Positions 10,411-19,922 of a stretch of 64,000 nt of DNA are shown one piece after another. The notes under the pieces are model-generated. The model did not search any database, was not told the DNA's origin, and saw only the letters and a list, made by a program, of their open reading frames with translations. A program made the position numbers and the translations under genes. The stretch spans positions 7,812,001 to 7,876,000 of the forward strand of contig NZ_CP021780.1 of the NCBI RefSeq assembly GCF_002192415.1, written 5' to 3'. This DNA is from Paenibacillus donghaensis (GTDB taxonomy: Bacteria > Bacillota > Bacilli > Paenibacillales > Paenibacillaceae). Within the stretch, counting starts at the first letter, position 1. Each line of letters begins with the position of its first letter.

Positions 10411-10501
10411 CTGTCCTTGTAACAATGATGCCCCCCCAAAGAGGGCCGGATACATCCGAATTCCCCCACGCTCTAAACTAAATTAAATGAGGTGTCCAAC
10501 A

Positions 10502-11542
10502 GTGTCGGAAGCTTATAAGAATGCCGGAGTCGATATTGCGGCTGGCAACGAAGCGGTAGAACGCATGAAGAAACACGTGAAACGCACGTACCGTCCCGAG
10601 GTCATGACCGAACTGGGCGGATTCGGCGGCTTGTTTGGCCTGAATAAGGACAAATATGAGGAGCCTGTGCTGGTCTCGGGAACCGACGGTGTGGGCACGA
10701 AGCTCAAAATCGCGTTCGCGGCAGACCGCCACGACACCATTGGCATCGACGCGGTAGCCATGTGTGTGAACGATATTGTCGTGCAGGGCGCAGAACCGTT
10801 GTTTTTCCTCGATTATCTGGCCTGTGACAAAGTGATTCCGGAGAAAATCGAAGCGATTGTGGCCGGGATTGCCGAAGGTTGCCACCAGGCGGGCTGCGCG
10901 CTGATCGGCGGCGAAACAGCGGAAATGCCGGGCATGTACGCGGAAGGTGAATATGACATCGCCGGATTTACCGTAGGCGTAGCCGATAAGGCCAAGCTGG
11001 TAACAGGCGTGGATATCGCTTCTGGAGATACGGTGATTGGTCTGGCATCCAGCGGCATTCACAGCAACGGCTATTCGCTAGTGCGCAAGCTGCTGCTGGA
11101 GGACGGGGGATACGAGCTGAATGAGGTGGTGCCGGAGTTGGGCGCACCGCTGGCAGATGTACTGCTGGCTCCGACCCGGATCTACGTGAAGCCGCTGCTG
11201 GCGCTGCTGGAGCAGCTTACAGTCAAAGGCATGGCGCATATTACCGGCGGAGGCTTCATCGAGAATATTCCCCGGGTGCTGCCGCAGAACGTGGATGTAG
11301 AGGTGAATTACGGCTCATGGCCGATCCAGCCGATCTTCGGCTTGATGCAGAGCAAAGGCAATATCAGCAACCGCGACATGTTCACAACCTTTAATATGGG
11401 CATCGGGATGATTGTTGTGGTAGCGGCAGAGGACGGAGAACGCGCACTGGAGCTGCTGAAATCGAGCGGTGAGGAAGCTTATCTGATCGGTACTGTAAAA
11501 GAAGGCGAGCACAAGGTTACCTTTACAGGAGCTGAAGTGTGA
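10502..11542 (+). CDS. purM: Phosphoribosylformylglycinamidine cyclo-ligase PurM
   Basis: AIR synthetase (346 residues): FGAM plus ATP to AIR. I placed the start at the GTG at 10502, giving [12 protein letters not shown], because GAGGTG lies 7 bases upstream and the sequence then matches the usual family N-terminus. An in-frame ATG at 10487 would overlap that site. Features: GFGGLFGL near residue 40, the [14 protein letters not shown]/metal loop, [10 protein letters not shown], and the [11 protein letters not shown] loop. It is the first gene after the repeat-filled gap, so a fresh promoter inside the gap is possible but I could not identify one. It overlaps purN. Confidence 0.96.
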   Translation: MSEAYKNAGVDIAAGNEAVERMKKHVKRTYRPEVMTELGGFGGLFGLNKDKYEEPVLVSGTDGVGTKLKIAFAADRHDTIGIDAVAMCVNDIVVQGAEPLFFLDYLACDKVIPEKIEAIVAGIAEGCHQAGCALIGGETAEMPGMYAEGEYDIAGFTVGVADKAKLVTGVDIASGDTVIGLASSGIHSNGYSLVRKLLLEDGGYELNEVVPELGAPLADVLLAPTRIYVKPLLALLEQLTVKGMAHITGGGFIENIPRVLPQNVDVEVNYGSWPIQPIFGLMQSKGNISNRDMFTTFNMGIGMIVVVAAEDGERALELLKSSGEEAYLIGTVKEGEHKVTFTGAEV

Positions 11543-12156
11543 TGGAGTGGAGCCGGATCGCTGTGTTCGCCTCCGGGCAAGGCAGTAATTTCGCCGCGCT
11601 GGCTGCGGCGCAGCGGGGCGGCAGACTCGGGTCAGGACGCATCGAGCTGCTGGTCTCGGACAAGCCGGAAGCGCCGGTGGCGCAGCGCGCGGAGGAAGCG
11701 GGCGTGCCTTCACTCCTGCTGCGGCCGAAGGATTTCGCCAGCCGTGAACTGTATGAAGCTGAGATTGTAGCCGAGCTGCAGCGCCGGGAGATCGGACTAA
11801 TTGTACTGGCTGGCTACATGCGGCTGATTACGCCGACTTTGCTTGTTCCATACGCGGGACGGATCATCAACATTCATCCTTCGCTGCTGCCTGCTTTTGC
11901 CGGCAAGGATGCGATTGGCCAGGCGCTGGATTACGGCGTGAAGCTGACGGGCGTTACGGTGCATTTTGTCGACGGAGGCATGGATACCGGACCGGTCATC
12001 GCCCAGCGCGGTGTGCAGGTAGAGGAGCAGGATACTGTAGAATCGCTGGCAGAACGTATCCATCAGGTGGAATATGAGCTGTACCCGCAGGTGGTAGCTG
12101 AAATGGCGGCCGGGCGGGTGGGGCTGACGGGCAGAAAGACGGTTATCCGCAAGTAG
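11539..12156 (+). CDS. purN: Phosphoribosylglycinamide formyltransferase PurN
   Basis: 10-formyltetrahydrofolate-dependent GAR transformylase of about 205 residues. The family core is [12 protein letters not shown] at the N-terminus, the GYMRLI segment, and [10 protein letters not shown] with the catalytic Asn-His pair (His near residue 113), then [14 protein letters not shown]. Two adjacent starts are possible: GTG at 11539 (overlapping the purM stop as GTGA) and ATG at 11542. AGGAG at 11527 suits both. Overlap with purM indicates coupling. Confidence 0.95.
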   Translation: MMEWSRIAVFASGQGSNFAALAAAQRGGRLGSGRIELLVSDKPEAPVAQRAEEAGVPSLLLRPKDFASRELYEAEIVAELQRREIGLIVLAGYMRLITPTLLVPYAGRIINIHPSLLPAFAGKDAIGQALDYGVKLTGVTVHFVDGGMDTGPVIAQRGVQVEEQDTVESLAERIHQVEYELYPQVVAEMAAGRVGLTGRKTVIRK

Positions 12157-12203
12157 TAATATAATCATACCAAGCTTGTTATCCCAAAGGAGGACTATTC
12201 AAA

Positions 12204-13751
12204 GTGAGTATCAAAAGAGCGCTGGTCAGCGTATCGGATAAACAGGGGATCGTGGATTTTTGCCGCGAGTTGTCTGCATTGGGTGTTGAGATTATCTCCA
12301 CGGGCGGTACAAGCACACTGCTTGCCAAAGAAGGCGTGCCGGTCATCGGCATTTCGGATGTGACAGGGTTCCCGGAAATTATGGACGGACGTGTCAAAAC
12401 CCTGCATCCGGCGGTTCACAGCGGACTGCTGGCGGTTCGTGACAATGAGGAGCACACGCGTCAGATGACCGAGCTGGGTCTGGATTATATCGATCTGGTC
12501 GTTGTGAATCTGTATCCTTTTGCCGAAACGATTGCCAAGCCGGATGTATCCTACGAGGAAGCCATCGAGAACATCGATATCGGCGGACCGACGATGCTGC
12601 GCTCGGCAGCGAAGAACCATGCGTTCGTCAGTGTGGTGGTGGATGCGGCAGATTATGCTGTGGTGCTGGAAGAGGTCCGTGCCGGTGGGGATACTACGCT
12701 CGAAACACGCAAACGCCTTGCGGCCAAAGTCTTCCGCCATACGGCGGCTTACGATGCTCTGATCTCCGATTATCTGTCCAAGGTTACCGGTGATCCGCTG
12801 CCGGAGCGTTATACGGTTACTTACGAGAAAATCCAGGATCTGCGCTATGGTGAGAACCCGCACCAGAAGGCTGCCTTCTACCGCAAGCCGCTGGCTGCGC
12901 TGGATACGCTGACCGCTGCCGAGCAGCTGCACGGCAAAGAGCTGTCCTATAACAACATCAACGACGCCAACGCGGCGCTGCAGATCGTCAAGGAATTTGA
13001 AGAGCCGGCAGTAGTGGCGGTTAAGCATATGAATCCTTGTGGTGTGGGCGTGGGAGCAAGTGTATATGAAGCTTATCAAAAAGCCTACAATGCCGATCCT
13101 ACCTCGATCTTCGGCGGTATTGTGGCGGCCAACCGGATCATTGATGCCGATACGGCCAATCTGCTGAAGGAAATCTTCCTGGAGATTATTCTGGCCCCTG
13201 GCTTCACAGAAGAAGCGCTGGAGATTCTTACGAAGAAAAAGAACATCCGCCTGCTCAAGATCCGTGATCTCAGCACGGCTGCAGCCCGTAAGAGCAGTCT
13301 GATCGTGACCTCGATCGACGGTGGCATGGTGGTGCAGGAAAGCGACGTGCATAGTGTTAATCCGGACGAGCTTCAGGTGGTTACGGACCGCAAGCCTACG
13401 GAAGAGGAGCTGAAGCAGCTGCTATTTGCCTGGAAAGTCGTGAAGCATGTGAAGTCCAACGCGATTGTGCTGGCCGCAGACAACATGACAGTGGGGGTAG
13501 GCGCAGGCCAAATGAACCGTGTAGGTGCGGCGAAGATTGCCATCGAACAGGCGGGGGACAAGAGCCAGGGAGCGGCGCTCGCTTCGGATGCTTTCTTCCC
13601 GATGGGAGATACGTTGGAGCTGGCGGCCAAGGCCGGAATTACTGCTGTGATCCAGCCGGGCGGATCGGTGAAGGACGAGGAATCGATTAAAGTAGCCAAT
13701 GAATATGGCATTGCCATGGTCTTTACCGGCGTCCGTCATTTCAAACACTAG
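12204..13751 (+). CDS. purH: Bifunctional AICAR transformylase / IMP cyclohydrolase PurH
   Basis: Last two steps to IMP. 515 residues. The N-terminal cyclohydrolase domain (about 1-130) begins IKRALVSVSDKQGI and contains STGGTSTLL and GRVKTLHPAVHSGLL. The C-terminal transformylase domain includes LRYGENPHQKAAFY, VAVKHMNPCGVG with the catalytic Lys-His, and SDAFFP near the end. The GTG start follows AAAGGAGG at ideal spacing. The gene follows purN by 47 bases and precedes purD by 18. Confidence 0.97.
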   Translation: MSIKRALVSVSDKQGIVDFCRELSALGVEIISTGGTSTLLAKEGVPVIGISDVTGFPEIMDGRVKTLHPAVHSGLLAVRDNEEHTRQMTELGLDYIDLVVVNLYPFAETIAKPDVSYEEAIENIDIGGPTMLRSAAKNHAFVSVVVDAADYAVVLEEVRAGGDTTLETRKRLAAKVFRHTAAYDALISDYLSKVTGDPLPERYTVTYEKIQDLRYGENPHQKAAFYRKPLAALDTLTAAEQLHGKELSYNNINDANAALQIVKEFEEPAVVAVKHMNPCGVGVGASVYEAYQKAYNADPTSIFGGIVAANRIIDADTANLLKEIFLEIILAPGFTEEALEILTKKKNIRLLKIRDLSTAAARKSSLIVTSIDGGMVVQESDVHSVNPDELQVVTDRKPTEEELKQLLFAWKVVKHVKSNAIVLAADNMTVGVGAGQMNRVGAAKIAIEQAGDKSQGAALASDAFFPMGDTLELAAKAGITAVIQPGGSVKDEESIKVANEYGIAMVFTGVRHFKH

Positions 13752-13769
13752 CAGGCTGGGGAGGATCTT

Positions 13770-15035
13770 ATGGATATTTTAGTAGTGGGCGGCGGCGGCC
13801 GGGAGCATGCGATCATCTGGAGTCTGTCCCAGAGCCCCAAGGCGGGCACAATCTACTGTGCCCCCGGCAACGCCGGGATCGCCACGCTGGCAGAATGTGT
13901 ACCGATTGGAGTATTTGAGTTTGACCGGTTGACCGCCTTCGCCAAGGAGCACCATATCGGCCTTGCTGTAATCGGGCCGGATGATCCGCTTGCAGCGGGC
14001 ATTGTGGATGCTTTTGAAGCGGCAGGCATTCCTGTCTTCGGCCCGCGCCGCAATGCGGCCGAGATCGAAGGCAGCAAAACCTTCATGAAGGATCTGCTGC
14101 ACAAATACAACATCCCAACGGCGGCCTATGAGAAATTTAGTGAATATGAAGCCGCGCTTGTCTTTCTGCGCAGCCGGGAGCTGCCGATTGTCATCAAGGC
14201 GGACGGGCTGGCCGCAGGCAAGGGAGTAACAGTAGCGTATTCACTGGAAGAAGCGGAATTGGCGCTCAGTGACATTATGGTTGGCAAAATATTCGGCGAA
14301 GCGGGAGCGCGGGTGGTGATCGAGGAGTTTCTGGCCGGACAGGAAATGTCGATTCTGGCCTTCGTGGATGGAGAGACGGTGCGACCGATGGCTGCTGCCC
14401 AGGATCATAAGCCGATCTTTGACGGCGACAAAGGCCCGAATACCGGCGGCATGGGTACGTACTCTCCTCTGCCGCACATCAACGAAGCGATTATTCAAGA
14501 AGCGGTGGAGACCATCATCAAGCCGACTGCCCAAGCGATGGTGGCTGAAGGCCGGCCGTTCAGCGGCGTGCTGTTCGCCGGGCTGATGATCGCTCCGGAC
14601 GGCAAGCCGAAGACGATTGAATTCAATGCCCGCTTCGGTGACCCGGAGACACAGGTGGTGCTGCCGAGACTGAAGAGCGACCTGCTGGAGATTATGCTGG
14701 CGGTAGTTGAGCACCGGCTGGATCAGCTGGAGATTGAGTGGAGCGAGCAAGCGGCAGTCTGTGTGGTGCTGGCTTCACAGGGCTATCCTGGCCCTTATCC
14801 GAAGGGAGTTCCGATCAGCGGATTGGATGCCGGCGGAGAAGGACTGGTCTTCCATGCCGGGACAGCACGCGGCGAAGACGGCAGCTGGATCACGAACGGC
14901 GGGCGTGTGCTGGGCGTGGTAGGGCTGGGCGATACGATAACCGAAGCGCGCAGCGCTGCGTACAAGCGTGCGGACAGCATCGCTTTTGCCGGGAAGCAGA
15001 GCCGGACGGACATCGCCATGAAAGCTCTGGTCTAG
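13770..15035 (+). CDS. purD: Phosphoribosylamine-glycine ligase PurD
   Basis: GAR synthetase, 421 residues, ATP-grasp fold: phosphoribosylamine plus glycine plus ATP to GAR. N-terminal VVGGGGREHAIIW, IGPDDPLAAGIVD, the ATP-grasp lid IKADGLAAGKGV, DHKPIFDGDKGPNTGGMG and the metal-site FNARFGDPETQV are all visible. It is the last gene of the purine operon. No clear terminator stands directly behind its stop; the first good one is at 15160, beyond a new promoter. Confidence 0.97.
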   Translation: MDILVVGGGGREHAIIWSLSQSPKAGTIYCAPGNAGIATLAECVPIGVFEFDRLTAFAKEHHIGLAVIGPDDPLAAGIVDAFEAAGIPVFGPRRNAAEIEGSKTFMKDLLHKYNIPTAAYEKFSEYEAALVFLRSRELPIVIKADGLAAGKGVTVAYSLEEAELALSDIMVGKIFGEAGARVVIEEFLAGQEMSILAFVDGETVRPMAAAQDHKPIFDGDKGPNTGGMGTYSPLPHINEAIIQEAVETIIKPTAQAMVAEGRPFSGVLFAGLMIAPDGKPKTIEFNARFGDPETQVVLPRLKSDLLEIMLAVVEHRLDQLEIEWSEQAAVCVVLASQGYPGPYPKGVPISGLDAGGEGLVFHAGTARGEDGSWITNGGRVLGVVGLGDTITEARSAAYKRADSIAFAGKQSRTDIAMKALV

Positions 15036-15087
15036 GACAAAGTACCGTATCCTAGCAAAAATTTACGCTTTAAGTCCTAAAAAGGGA

Positions 15088-15116
15088 CTGACAAGTGATA
15101 GAAGAAGTGCTATAAT
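15088..15116 (+). promoter_or_regulatory. Predicted sigma-A promoter after purD
   Basis: CTGACA (-35) and a perfect TATAAT (-10) are separated by 17 bases. Transcription would start near 15123. A terminator hairpin follows about 40 bases later, so this promoter either makes a very short RNA or feeds the SEC-C gene by read-through. Confidence 0.6.
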
Positions 15117-15159
15117 ACAAAACGTACGGGGGAAAATGTGCGGATATATACAGATAAAG

Positions 15160-15190
15160 GGTCTTTCCGATCATGGAAAGGCCTTTTTTA
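15160..15190 (+). terminator. Intrinsic terminator
   Basis: Stem GGTCTTTCC / GGAAAGGCC with a GATCAT loop and a run of six T. It closes the purine operon and would also stop most transcripts from the promoter at 15088, about 70 bases before the next gene. Confidence 0.85.
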
Positions 15191-15262
15191 AACTATAAGA
15201 AAGTATAAATTTCACCTATATAAGTACATAGGACCAGTTACAGATTTAAGGGGGAATCATCT

Positions 15263-16561
15263 TTGATTAAGGTTGGAAGAAATGACTTGTGCCCATGCGG
15301 CAGCGGCAATAAATACAAAAAGTGCTGCCTGGGCAAGGAAACGTCTGTGGCGGATTCTATTCTGCGGCTGGTAACAACGCAGGAGGCGGTAGCGCGTGAG
15401 ACGGTGGCGCAGCAGCCTGCAGTCACGCCGCCGGCGCGTCCCGAGAGCAAGCTTACGCTCGCCAAGCTTAGAAAGACGGTCTCGAAGGATCTGAAGTGGG
15501 AGCATCCAGCCCATGAACAGCTGGCCCTGGAGCTTATAGAGAGTATGCGGTATGACTATGACAAGGAACTGATTCTGGAAGCGATTATGCTGTGGAACGG
15601 TTACTCCTGCAAGATGAAACCGGCTGTGAAGAAGACGGGTTCATTCTGTGCCGCTATCGAATACCTGCTGTCCGAGGAATACGGCTTCCTGATTACCCAG
15701 GTACATCTCGCCAAGAAATACGAGGTTACAGCCGCTACCATCTCACGCAAGGTCAAAGAGATCTTTAATTATATTGAAGAGTATGGCATGGGCGGCGAAG
15801 AAGAGGAGCTGCTGAACCTAAACGGTGCAGGTACACCGAAGGAGCAGGAGCAGACACTGCTGCATATGGCGCTGGAAGCCAACTCCTCGAAACGGCGGAT
15901 TCAGCTTGCTGAGGCAGCGCTGGAGATCTATCCTGACAGCCCCGACGCCTATCTGATTCTGGCGGAAGAGTCTGACAACGAGCAGGAAGTGCGAGCTCAT
16001 CTGCAGGCGGGTATAGATGCTGGGAGACGTGAACTGGGCGAGCGGTATTTCAAGCAGAACAAAGGTTATTTCTGGGGAATGCAAGAGAGTCGTCCGTATA
16101 TCCGGGTGTGCAAGAGTTATGCCGACTCCTGCTGGCTTGGCGGCGATGCGGAAGAAGCAGCGAAGATGCTGGAGCATATTCTGGAGCTGAATGAAGGCGA
16201 TAATACCGGGGCACGGCATCTTCTGGCGGCAGCGTATCTCTACAGCAACAAGCTCGGGAAGACGGAGCAGTTGCTGCGGAAATATGGCGAGGACGCCGCC
16301 GCCGCCGCTTTTGCCTATGACCGGATGGTGCTGGAATTCAAGAAGAACGGGATTACCTCCCAGCTCAAAATGCTCTACCGGGTAGCACGCAATGTGAATA
16401 AGCATGTGCCGGACTACCTGCTGGGTGTAAAGCGGCTGCCGCATAATCTGCCGGATTATGTAGGAATGGGCGACTCGAACGAAGCGATTGAATACGTCAT
16501 TATGCATTCCCGCCTGTGGGCGAGTGTGCCGGATCTGCTCAAATGGATGATGAAGCAATAG
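15263..16561 (+). CDS. SEC-C motif and TPR-like repeat protein
   Basis: 432 residues. The N-terminus carries a complete SEC-C zinc motif ([16 protein letters not shown], residues 7-22), like the C-terminal tail of SecA, where it binds zinc and SecB or ribosomes. A basic segment follows. Near residue 155 there is a helix-turn-helix-like stretch ([20 protein letters not shown]). The rest is helical, with tetratricopeptide-like patterns around residues 215-330 ([14 protein letters not shown] and similar). The start is a TTG after AAGGGGGA; there is no better in-frame ATG. I do not recognise a defined function. A protein-binding or quality-control role is a guess from the zinc motif plus TPR. Confidence 0.8.
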   Translation: MIKVGRNDLCPCGSGNKYKKCCLGKETSVADSILRLVTTQEAVARETVAQQPAVTPPARPESKLTLAKLRKTVSKDLKWEHPAHEQLALELIESMRYDYDKELILEAIMLWNGYSCKMKPAVKKTGSFCAAIEYLLSEEYGFLITQVHLAKKYEVTAATISRKVKEIFNYIEEYGMGGEEEELLNLNGAGTPKEQEQTLLHMALEANSSKRRIQLAEAALEIYPDSPDAYLILAEESDNEQEVRAHLQAGIDAGRRELGERYFKQNKGYFWGMQESRPYIRVCKSYADSCWLGGDAEEAAKMLEHILELNEGDNTGARHLLAAAYLYSNKLGKTEQLLRKYGEDAAAAAFAYDRMVLEFKKNGITSQLKMLYRVARNVNKHVPDYLLGVKRLPHNLPDYVGMGDSNEAIEYVIMHSRLWASVPDLLKWMMKQ

Positions 16562-16588
16562 TGCGGAATTTAAGATAGGAACGCTGAA

Positions 16589-16629
16589 GAATCACTGGCC
16601 CGGAAGCGGGGGCGGTGGTTCTTTTTTTC
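16589..16629 (+). terminator. Intrinsic terminator of the SEC-C gene
   Basis: GAATCACTGGCCC pairs imperfectly with GGGGGCGGTGGTTC, followed by seven T. It merges into the hairpin repeat that starts at 16627. Confidence 0.8.
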
Positions 16630-16716
16630 TCGTAGAAACGGATGCCTGAAAGCGATACGTAGTATCGCTGCTTCGGAAGCATACGCTTTTCAGAGGACGG
16701 CGAAACCGTTTCTTCT
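16627..16716 (+). repeat. Hairpin repeat, family B copy 1
   Basis: Opens with TTCTCGTAGAAACGGATGCC and closes with GGACGGCGAAACCGTTTCT. GAAACGG pairs with CCGTTTC. The inside is longer than in the other copies, with GCGATACGTAGTATCGC and GCTTCGGAAGC hairpins enclosed by CTGAAAGCG / CGCTTTTCAG. Copies at 41073 and 43417 keep the outer frame and have different but still paired inner stems. Confidence 0.7.
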
Positions 16717-16746
16717 TGTTGTGTCTGAAGCTGTCAAAAAAAAGGG

Positions 16747-16775
16747 TTGACGCCCCCAAAATTTATGGTTATATT
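16747..16775 (+). promoter_or_regulatory. Predicted promoter of the HTH-TPR regulator
   Basis: TTGACG, 17 bases, TATATT. A second TATAAT at 16781 has no matching -35. It lies 66 bases before the regulator start. Confidence 0.5.
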
Positions 16776-16840
16776 TGTAATATAATAGCATATTTTATCA
16801 ATCTCCAATTGGCGGAGTCGATCTTTAAGGAGTGGTTTCT

Positions 16841-18205
16841 TTGCATCCTACAACCACAATTCGCACTGAACTGGAAGGCTTCCTCAGACGAAAAGGATTA
16901 AACTTTAGCCAGCTGGGAAGGGAGGCGGGACTGAATCCGGGAACGGTCAGCTCCATTATTAATGGAAACCGCGTCATGGCCGTGGATCAATTGGACCGGA
17001 TGACTGCTGTGCTGGGATTGCCTCAAGGGTATTACTATGAACAGTACATTCAGGAGAGTATGGTTGACACTGTACCGGATTGGCGCAGAATCAAGCCTTT
17101 TCTGTACCGCTGTGCGGAGTTGGACAAGCTGGACTGTATCCGGCAGATTGTAATGCTGCTGCTGGATAATCTGATCTATTCGCCGCTGCTGTTTGAAGTG
17201 GCGGAGGACTTCTTCAATGAAGGCCGATCGGAAGCAGCTATTCTGCTCTATGAGAGTGTAGCTACCAGTGAACGCCGCCAGCATTCGGAACGGCTCGCAT
17301 TCTGTCATTACCGCTTGTTCACCCTGCGGCTTGGTGAGAATCAGGAGGATAATCTCCTCGCGGCGCTGCAGTTCGAACCTTTTGTCGATCGGTTGGATGA
17401 GATTGATCAGTTGGATGCTCTTAGAGATTTGGCTAATACATTTCGATCCATGCGAAGATGGGACAAGGTAGATAAGATAGCTAAGGATATGGGAACGAAG
17501 GCAAAGATACAACTTATAAATGCACAGCAAGATAGAAGAAGAGAAGAACCAACAAAAAAAACAAAAAGACCTTTATTTGTATATTTAGCTCTGTCTAATC
17601 TCTTTCGTGGTGCTGTTAGTGATGCACGGGGAGATCATAATGAGGCATTAGAATTTAACTATACGTACGCAGATCTTAGCTGGGTGAAAGAAGAAGATGA
17701 GGAAACTAGGTATTGGGTTAAGATGCTCGAAGCATGGGCACAAGCTAATATATGGGTGTGCAAACTCTTTTATGGTGATTCAAGTGTTATTAAGGATTAT
17801 GTGGCTTACATCGAACAGAACAGAAATGAAACGCTAACAGGTCTATTAAATATTCTAACGGCGGCTAACCAGTTCGATTATGAAGTTGATGATATTATTA
17901 AGAAATTTGAGAATGAAATATTATCTTATATCCAGTTGAGCCAGCCTGCAAGTGTAGGAGTTTATTCCAAAGAAGTGATAACTGAGCGAGCTGACCGTCT
18001 TTTGTTTGAATTAGCTAAGTACAATCTTAAAAAAGGTTTGTATGTACTCGGTTTTTCATACTTAACTAATGCTCTGCATAAATCTATTCTACTAAATAAT
18101 GATTCTTTTATTCTTGACTGTGTTCGTTTATTCGAGAAATACCGAGAATTCTCATCAATTGAAACGCAAACTGAATATTGGAATCTACTCAAAGAGGAGG
18201 AATAA
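16841..18205 (+). CDS. XRE-family HTH regulator with TPR-like C-terminal domain (RRNPP type)
   Basis: Start taken as the TTG at 16841, 8 bases after AAGGAG; this gives 454 residues. Residues about 10-60 form an XRE helix-turn-helix (FSQLGREAGLNPGTVSSIIN). The rest is helical and repeat-like, the layout of RRNPP peptide-pheromone receptors such as PlcR and NprR. A 38-residue secreted-peptide gene starts 2 bases after its stop, the classic position of a cognate pheromone gene. Base composition changes sharply near 17520: the 5' half is GC-rich like its surroundings, while the 3' half and the peptide gene are AT-rich. This suggests that the sensing part and the peptide were exchanged together. 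Function as receptor is inferred from layout. Confidence 0.75.
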   Translation: MHPTTTIRTELEGFLRRKGLNFSQLGREAGLNPGTVSSIINGNRVMAVDQLDRMTAVLGLPQGYYYEQYIQESMVDTVPDWRRIKPFLYRCAELDKLDCIRQIVMLLLDNLIYSPLLFEVAEDFFNEGRSEAAILLYESVATSERRQHSERLAFCHYRLFTLRLGENQEDNLLAALQFEPFVDRLDEIDQLDALRDLANTFRSMRRWDKVDKIAKDMGTKAKIQLINAQQDRRREEPTKKTKRPLFVYLALSNLFRGAVSDARGDHNEALEFNYTYADLSWVKEEDEETRYWVKMLEAWAQANIWVCKLFYGDSSVIKDYVAYIEQNRNETLTGLLNILTAANQFDYEVDDIIKKFENEILSYIQLSQPASVGVYSKEVITERADRLLFELAKYNLKKGLYVLGFSYLTNALHKSILLNNDSFILDCVRLFEKYREFSSIETQTEYWNLLKEEE

Positions 18206-18207
18206 AA

Positions 18208-18324
18208 ATGAAAAAAAAGCTGGCAATGATCATAACGTGCTTCAGTTTATTATTTGTAATAACTGGTCCGATGCAGACAGGTCCTATCAACATAACTCCG
18301 CTTAACAATTGGCACGGGGGTTAA
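18208..18324 (+). CDS. Small secreted peptide, probable pheromone precursor
   Basis: 38 codons, ATG preceded by AGAGGAGG at good spacing. The product has a positive start (MKKK), a hydrophobic stretch LAMIITCFSLLFVIT and a polar tail ending INITPLNNWHGG. This is the architecture of Phr/PapR-type pro-peptides, where the secreted C-terminal part is trimmed to a short peptide and re-imported to act on the neighbouring receptor. Such pairs are known from Paenibacillaceae. The exact mature peptide cannot be read from the sequence. A strong terminator follows. Confidence 0.7.
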   Translation: MKKKLAMIITCFSLLFVITGPMQTGPINITPLNNWHGG

Positions 18325-18352
18325 TATAGCTTAATTCTCATTATTTCGACTT

Positions 18353-18380
18353 AAAAGACCAGTATTTGCTGGTCTTTTTT
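18353..18380 (+). terminator. Intrinsic terminator after the peptide gene
   Basis: AAAAGACCAG / CTGGTCTTTT with a TATTTG loop and a T run. It closes the receptor-peptide unit. Confidence 0.88.
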
Positions 18381-18470
18381 GTGGTTTTTTAGTATGAATT
18401 TTCCTGAAAAATTTTTTTCAGAAACATAGTCATAGTCTTCTAAAATAATCATAAATAAGGAGGGATTTGG

Positions 18471-18731
18471 GTGGAGAAACATAAAAAATTAGAAGAACAG
18501 ATGGAGAAGGCCAGACAAGAACTCTGCGATCTGGAACAAATCTATGGTTTAGGCCATCCCGGCGTGCTCAGACAGTCCATGGTTCTGGACGAACTGATTA
18601 ACCGGTACAATCGGAGTTATTACGCACACGTTAACAATTATACCTACCGTAGTGAGCGTGGTACCAAAGACGAGCATAAGCCAGGGCAAGCGCAGCTTCA
18701 CAGTAATACTTTTGCCGCATCTTTTGGCTAA
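18471..18731 (+). CDS. Spo0E-like aspartyl-phosphate phosphatase
   Basis: 86 residues from a GTG start with AAGGAGGG upstream. The first 50 residues match the Spo0E family pattern: an amphipathic helix (EEQMEKARQELCDLEQIYGL), a turn, then VLRQSMVLDELINRYN. The family signature SxxxD, with the catalytic aspartate, is present as Ser36-Met-Val-Leu-Asp40. Members dephosphorylate Spo0A-P or related regulators and delay sporulation. The C-terminal 35 residues are not conserved in the family. It follows a pheromone-like system, but no direct link is shown. Confidence 0.8.
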   Translation: MEKHKKLEEQMEKARQELCDLEQIYGLGHPGVLRQSMVLDELINRYNRSYYAHVNNYTYRSERGTKDEHKPGQAQLHSNTFAASFG

Positions 18732-18786
18732 AATCCGTTGGCTGTAACCTTTCGGGGAGTCCTCTACTCTATCAGGGCAGCGCAAA

Positions 18787-18815
18787 TTGTAACGGAATTT
18801 GTTATCCGTTATAGT
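18787..18815 (+). promoter_or_regulatory. Predicted promoter of the MoxR/VWA pair
   Basis: TTGTAA, 17 bases, TATAGT, 48 bases before the ATPase gene. ACGGA/TCCGT inside the spacer can pair. Confidence 0.5.
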
Positions 18816-18863
18816 TAATAGAGAATTATTCTACATAAGGTCATAAGAGTTTCGGAGGAATCT

Positions 18864-19922
18864 ATGAATATTGGCGTTACGGTATCACAGAAAGAACTGA
18901 TGGATGTCCTGCTGAATGTTGCAGTAGTACGGCCTGTGTTTATTTGGGGACCGCCTGGAATCGGCAAATCTTCGCTGGTGGAGCAGTTCGCTGCAGACCT
19001 GGGTCTTCCTTGTGTCTCCTTGCTGGGCAGCCAGCTGGCACCTGAAGATATTATCGGCGTACCGCAGATCAAGGATGGCGTGAGTGTATTCTGTCCGCCG
19101 AAGATGATTGCCCGGGATGAGCCGTACTGTTTATTTCTCGATGAATTAAATGCCTGTTCTCAGGAAGTGCAGAAGGCGTTCTACAGCTTGATCCACGAAC
19201 GGCGCATTGGCGAATATCATCTGCCGCAGGGCTCGATTGTGATTGGGGCGGGCAACCGGGCGCAGGACAGTGCGATTGTGAAGCCGATGTCCTCGGCGCT
19301 GATTAACCGGATGTTCCATGTTCAGCTGAAGGTGACGGCTAGAGAGTGGTTCGACTGGGCGTATGCCAGCGGTATTCATCCACATGTGATCGAATATCTG
19401 CAGGCGCGGCCGGACCATCTCTGGACACAGCCGCCGAAGACAGAGGAGCCTTTCTCCACACCGCGTGCCTGGCATATGCTCAGTGATGCGCTGCATGAAT
19501 TCAAGGATGAGCTGCCGCTTCAGATGATAGAGGTGCTGGCCCGCGGCTGTCTTACGCCGGATCATGCCTTGCAGTTCAAGGCTTTTCATAAGAATCTTAG
19601 CGGGAAATTCCAATTGAATAAAATCCTGAATGGAGATGCAAGGTTTCCGCATGAGGCGGAGGACCGGGATCTCCTTTACTTTTTGACGTTGTCTTTCCGG
19701 GCGCAGATTATCAAAGTGCTGCCGGAGAAGAAGGAAGCGATTAAGGAGGATCACCGCAGCTTCGCCCACCGGGCCAAGGCGCTGATCAAGGAATTAAGTG
19801 AGATCAGTCTGGAGATGGCGCAGCTGGTGGTTGCCGATCACGGGGAAGGACAGGTGCTGCCTGCCTGGTTCACGGTGGAAGTAATTCGTGACCTGCCGCG
19901 TCTGGCCGGGAAGGACAAATAA
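18864..19922 (+). CDS. MoxR-type AAA+ ATPase
   Basis: 352 residues, start after CGGAGGA. Walker A is GPPGIGKSS (residues 29-37), Walker B is LFLDELNACSQ, with a sensor region VIGAGNRAQD and the arginine-finger region ALINRMFHV. MoxR ATPases act as chaperones for partner proteins with VWA domains. The stop overlaps the next start (TAATG), so the two are translated together, and the partner does carry a VWA domain. The substrate is unknown. Confidence 0.88.
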   Translation: MNIGVTVSQKELMDVLLNVAVVRPVFIWGPPGIGKSSLVEQFAADLGLPCVSLLGSQLAPEDIIGVPQIKDGVSVFCPPKMIARDEPYCLFLDELNACSQEVQKAFYSLIHERRIGEYHLPQGSIVIGAGNRAQDSAIVKPMSSALINRMFHVQLKVTAREWFDWAYASGIHPHVIEYLQARPDHLWTQPPKTEEPFSTPRAWHMLSDALHEFKDELPLQMIEVLARGCLTPDHALQFKAFHKNLSGKFQLNKILNGDARFPHEAEDRDLLYFLTLSFRAQIIKVLPEKKEAIKEDHRSFAHRAKALIKELSEISLEMAQLVVADHGEGQVLPAWFTVEVIRDLPRLAGKDK

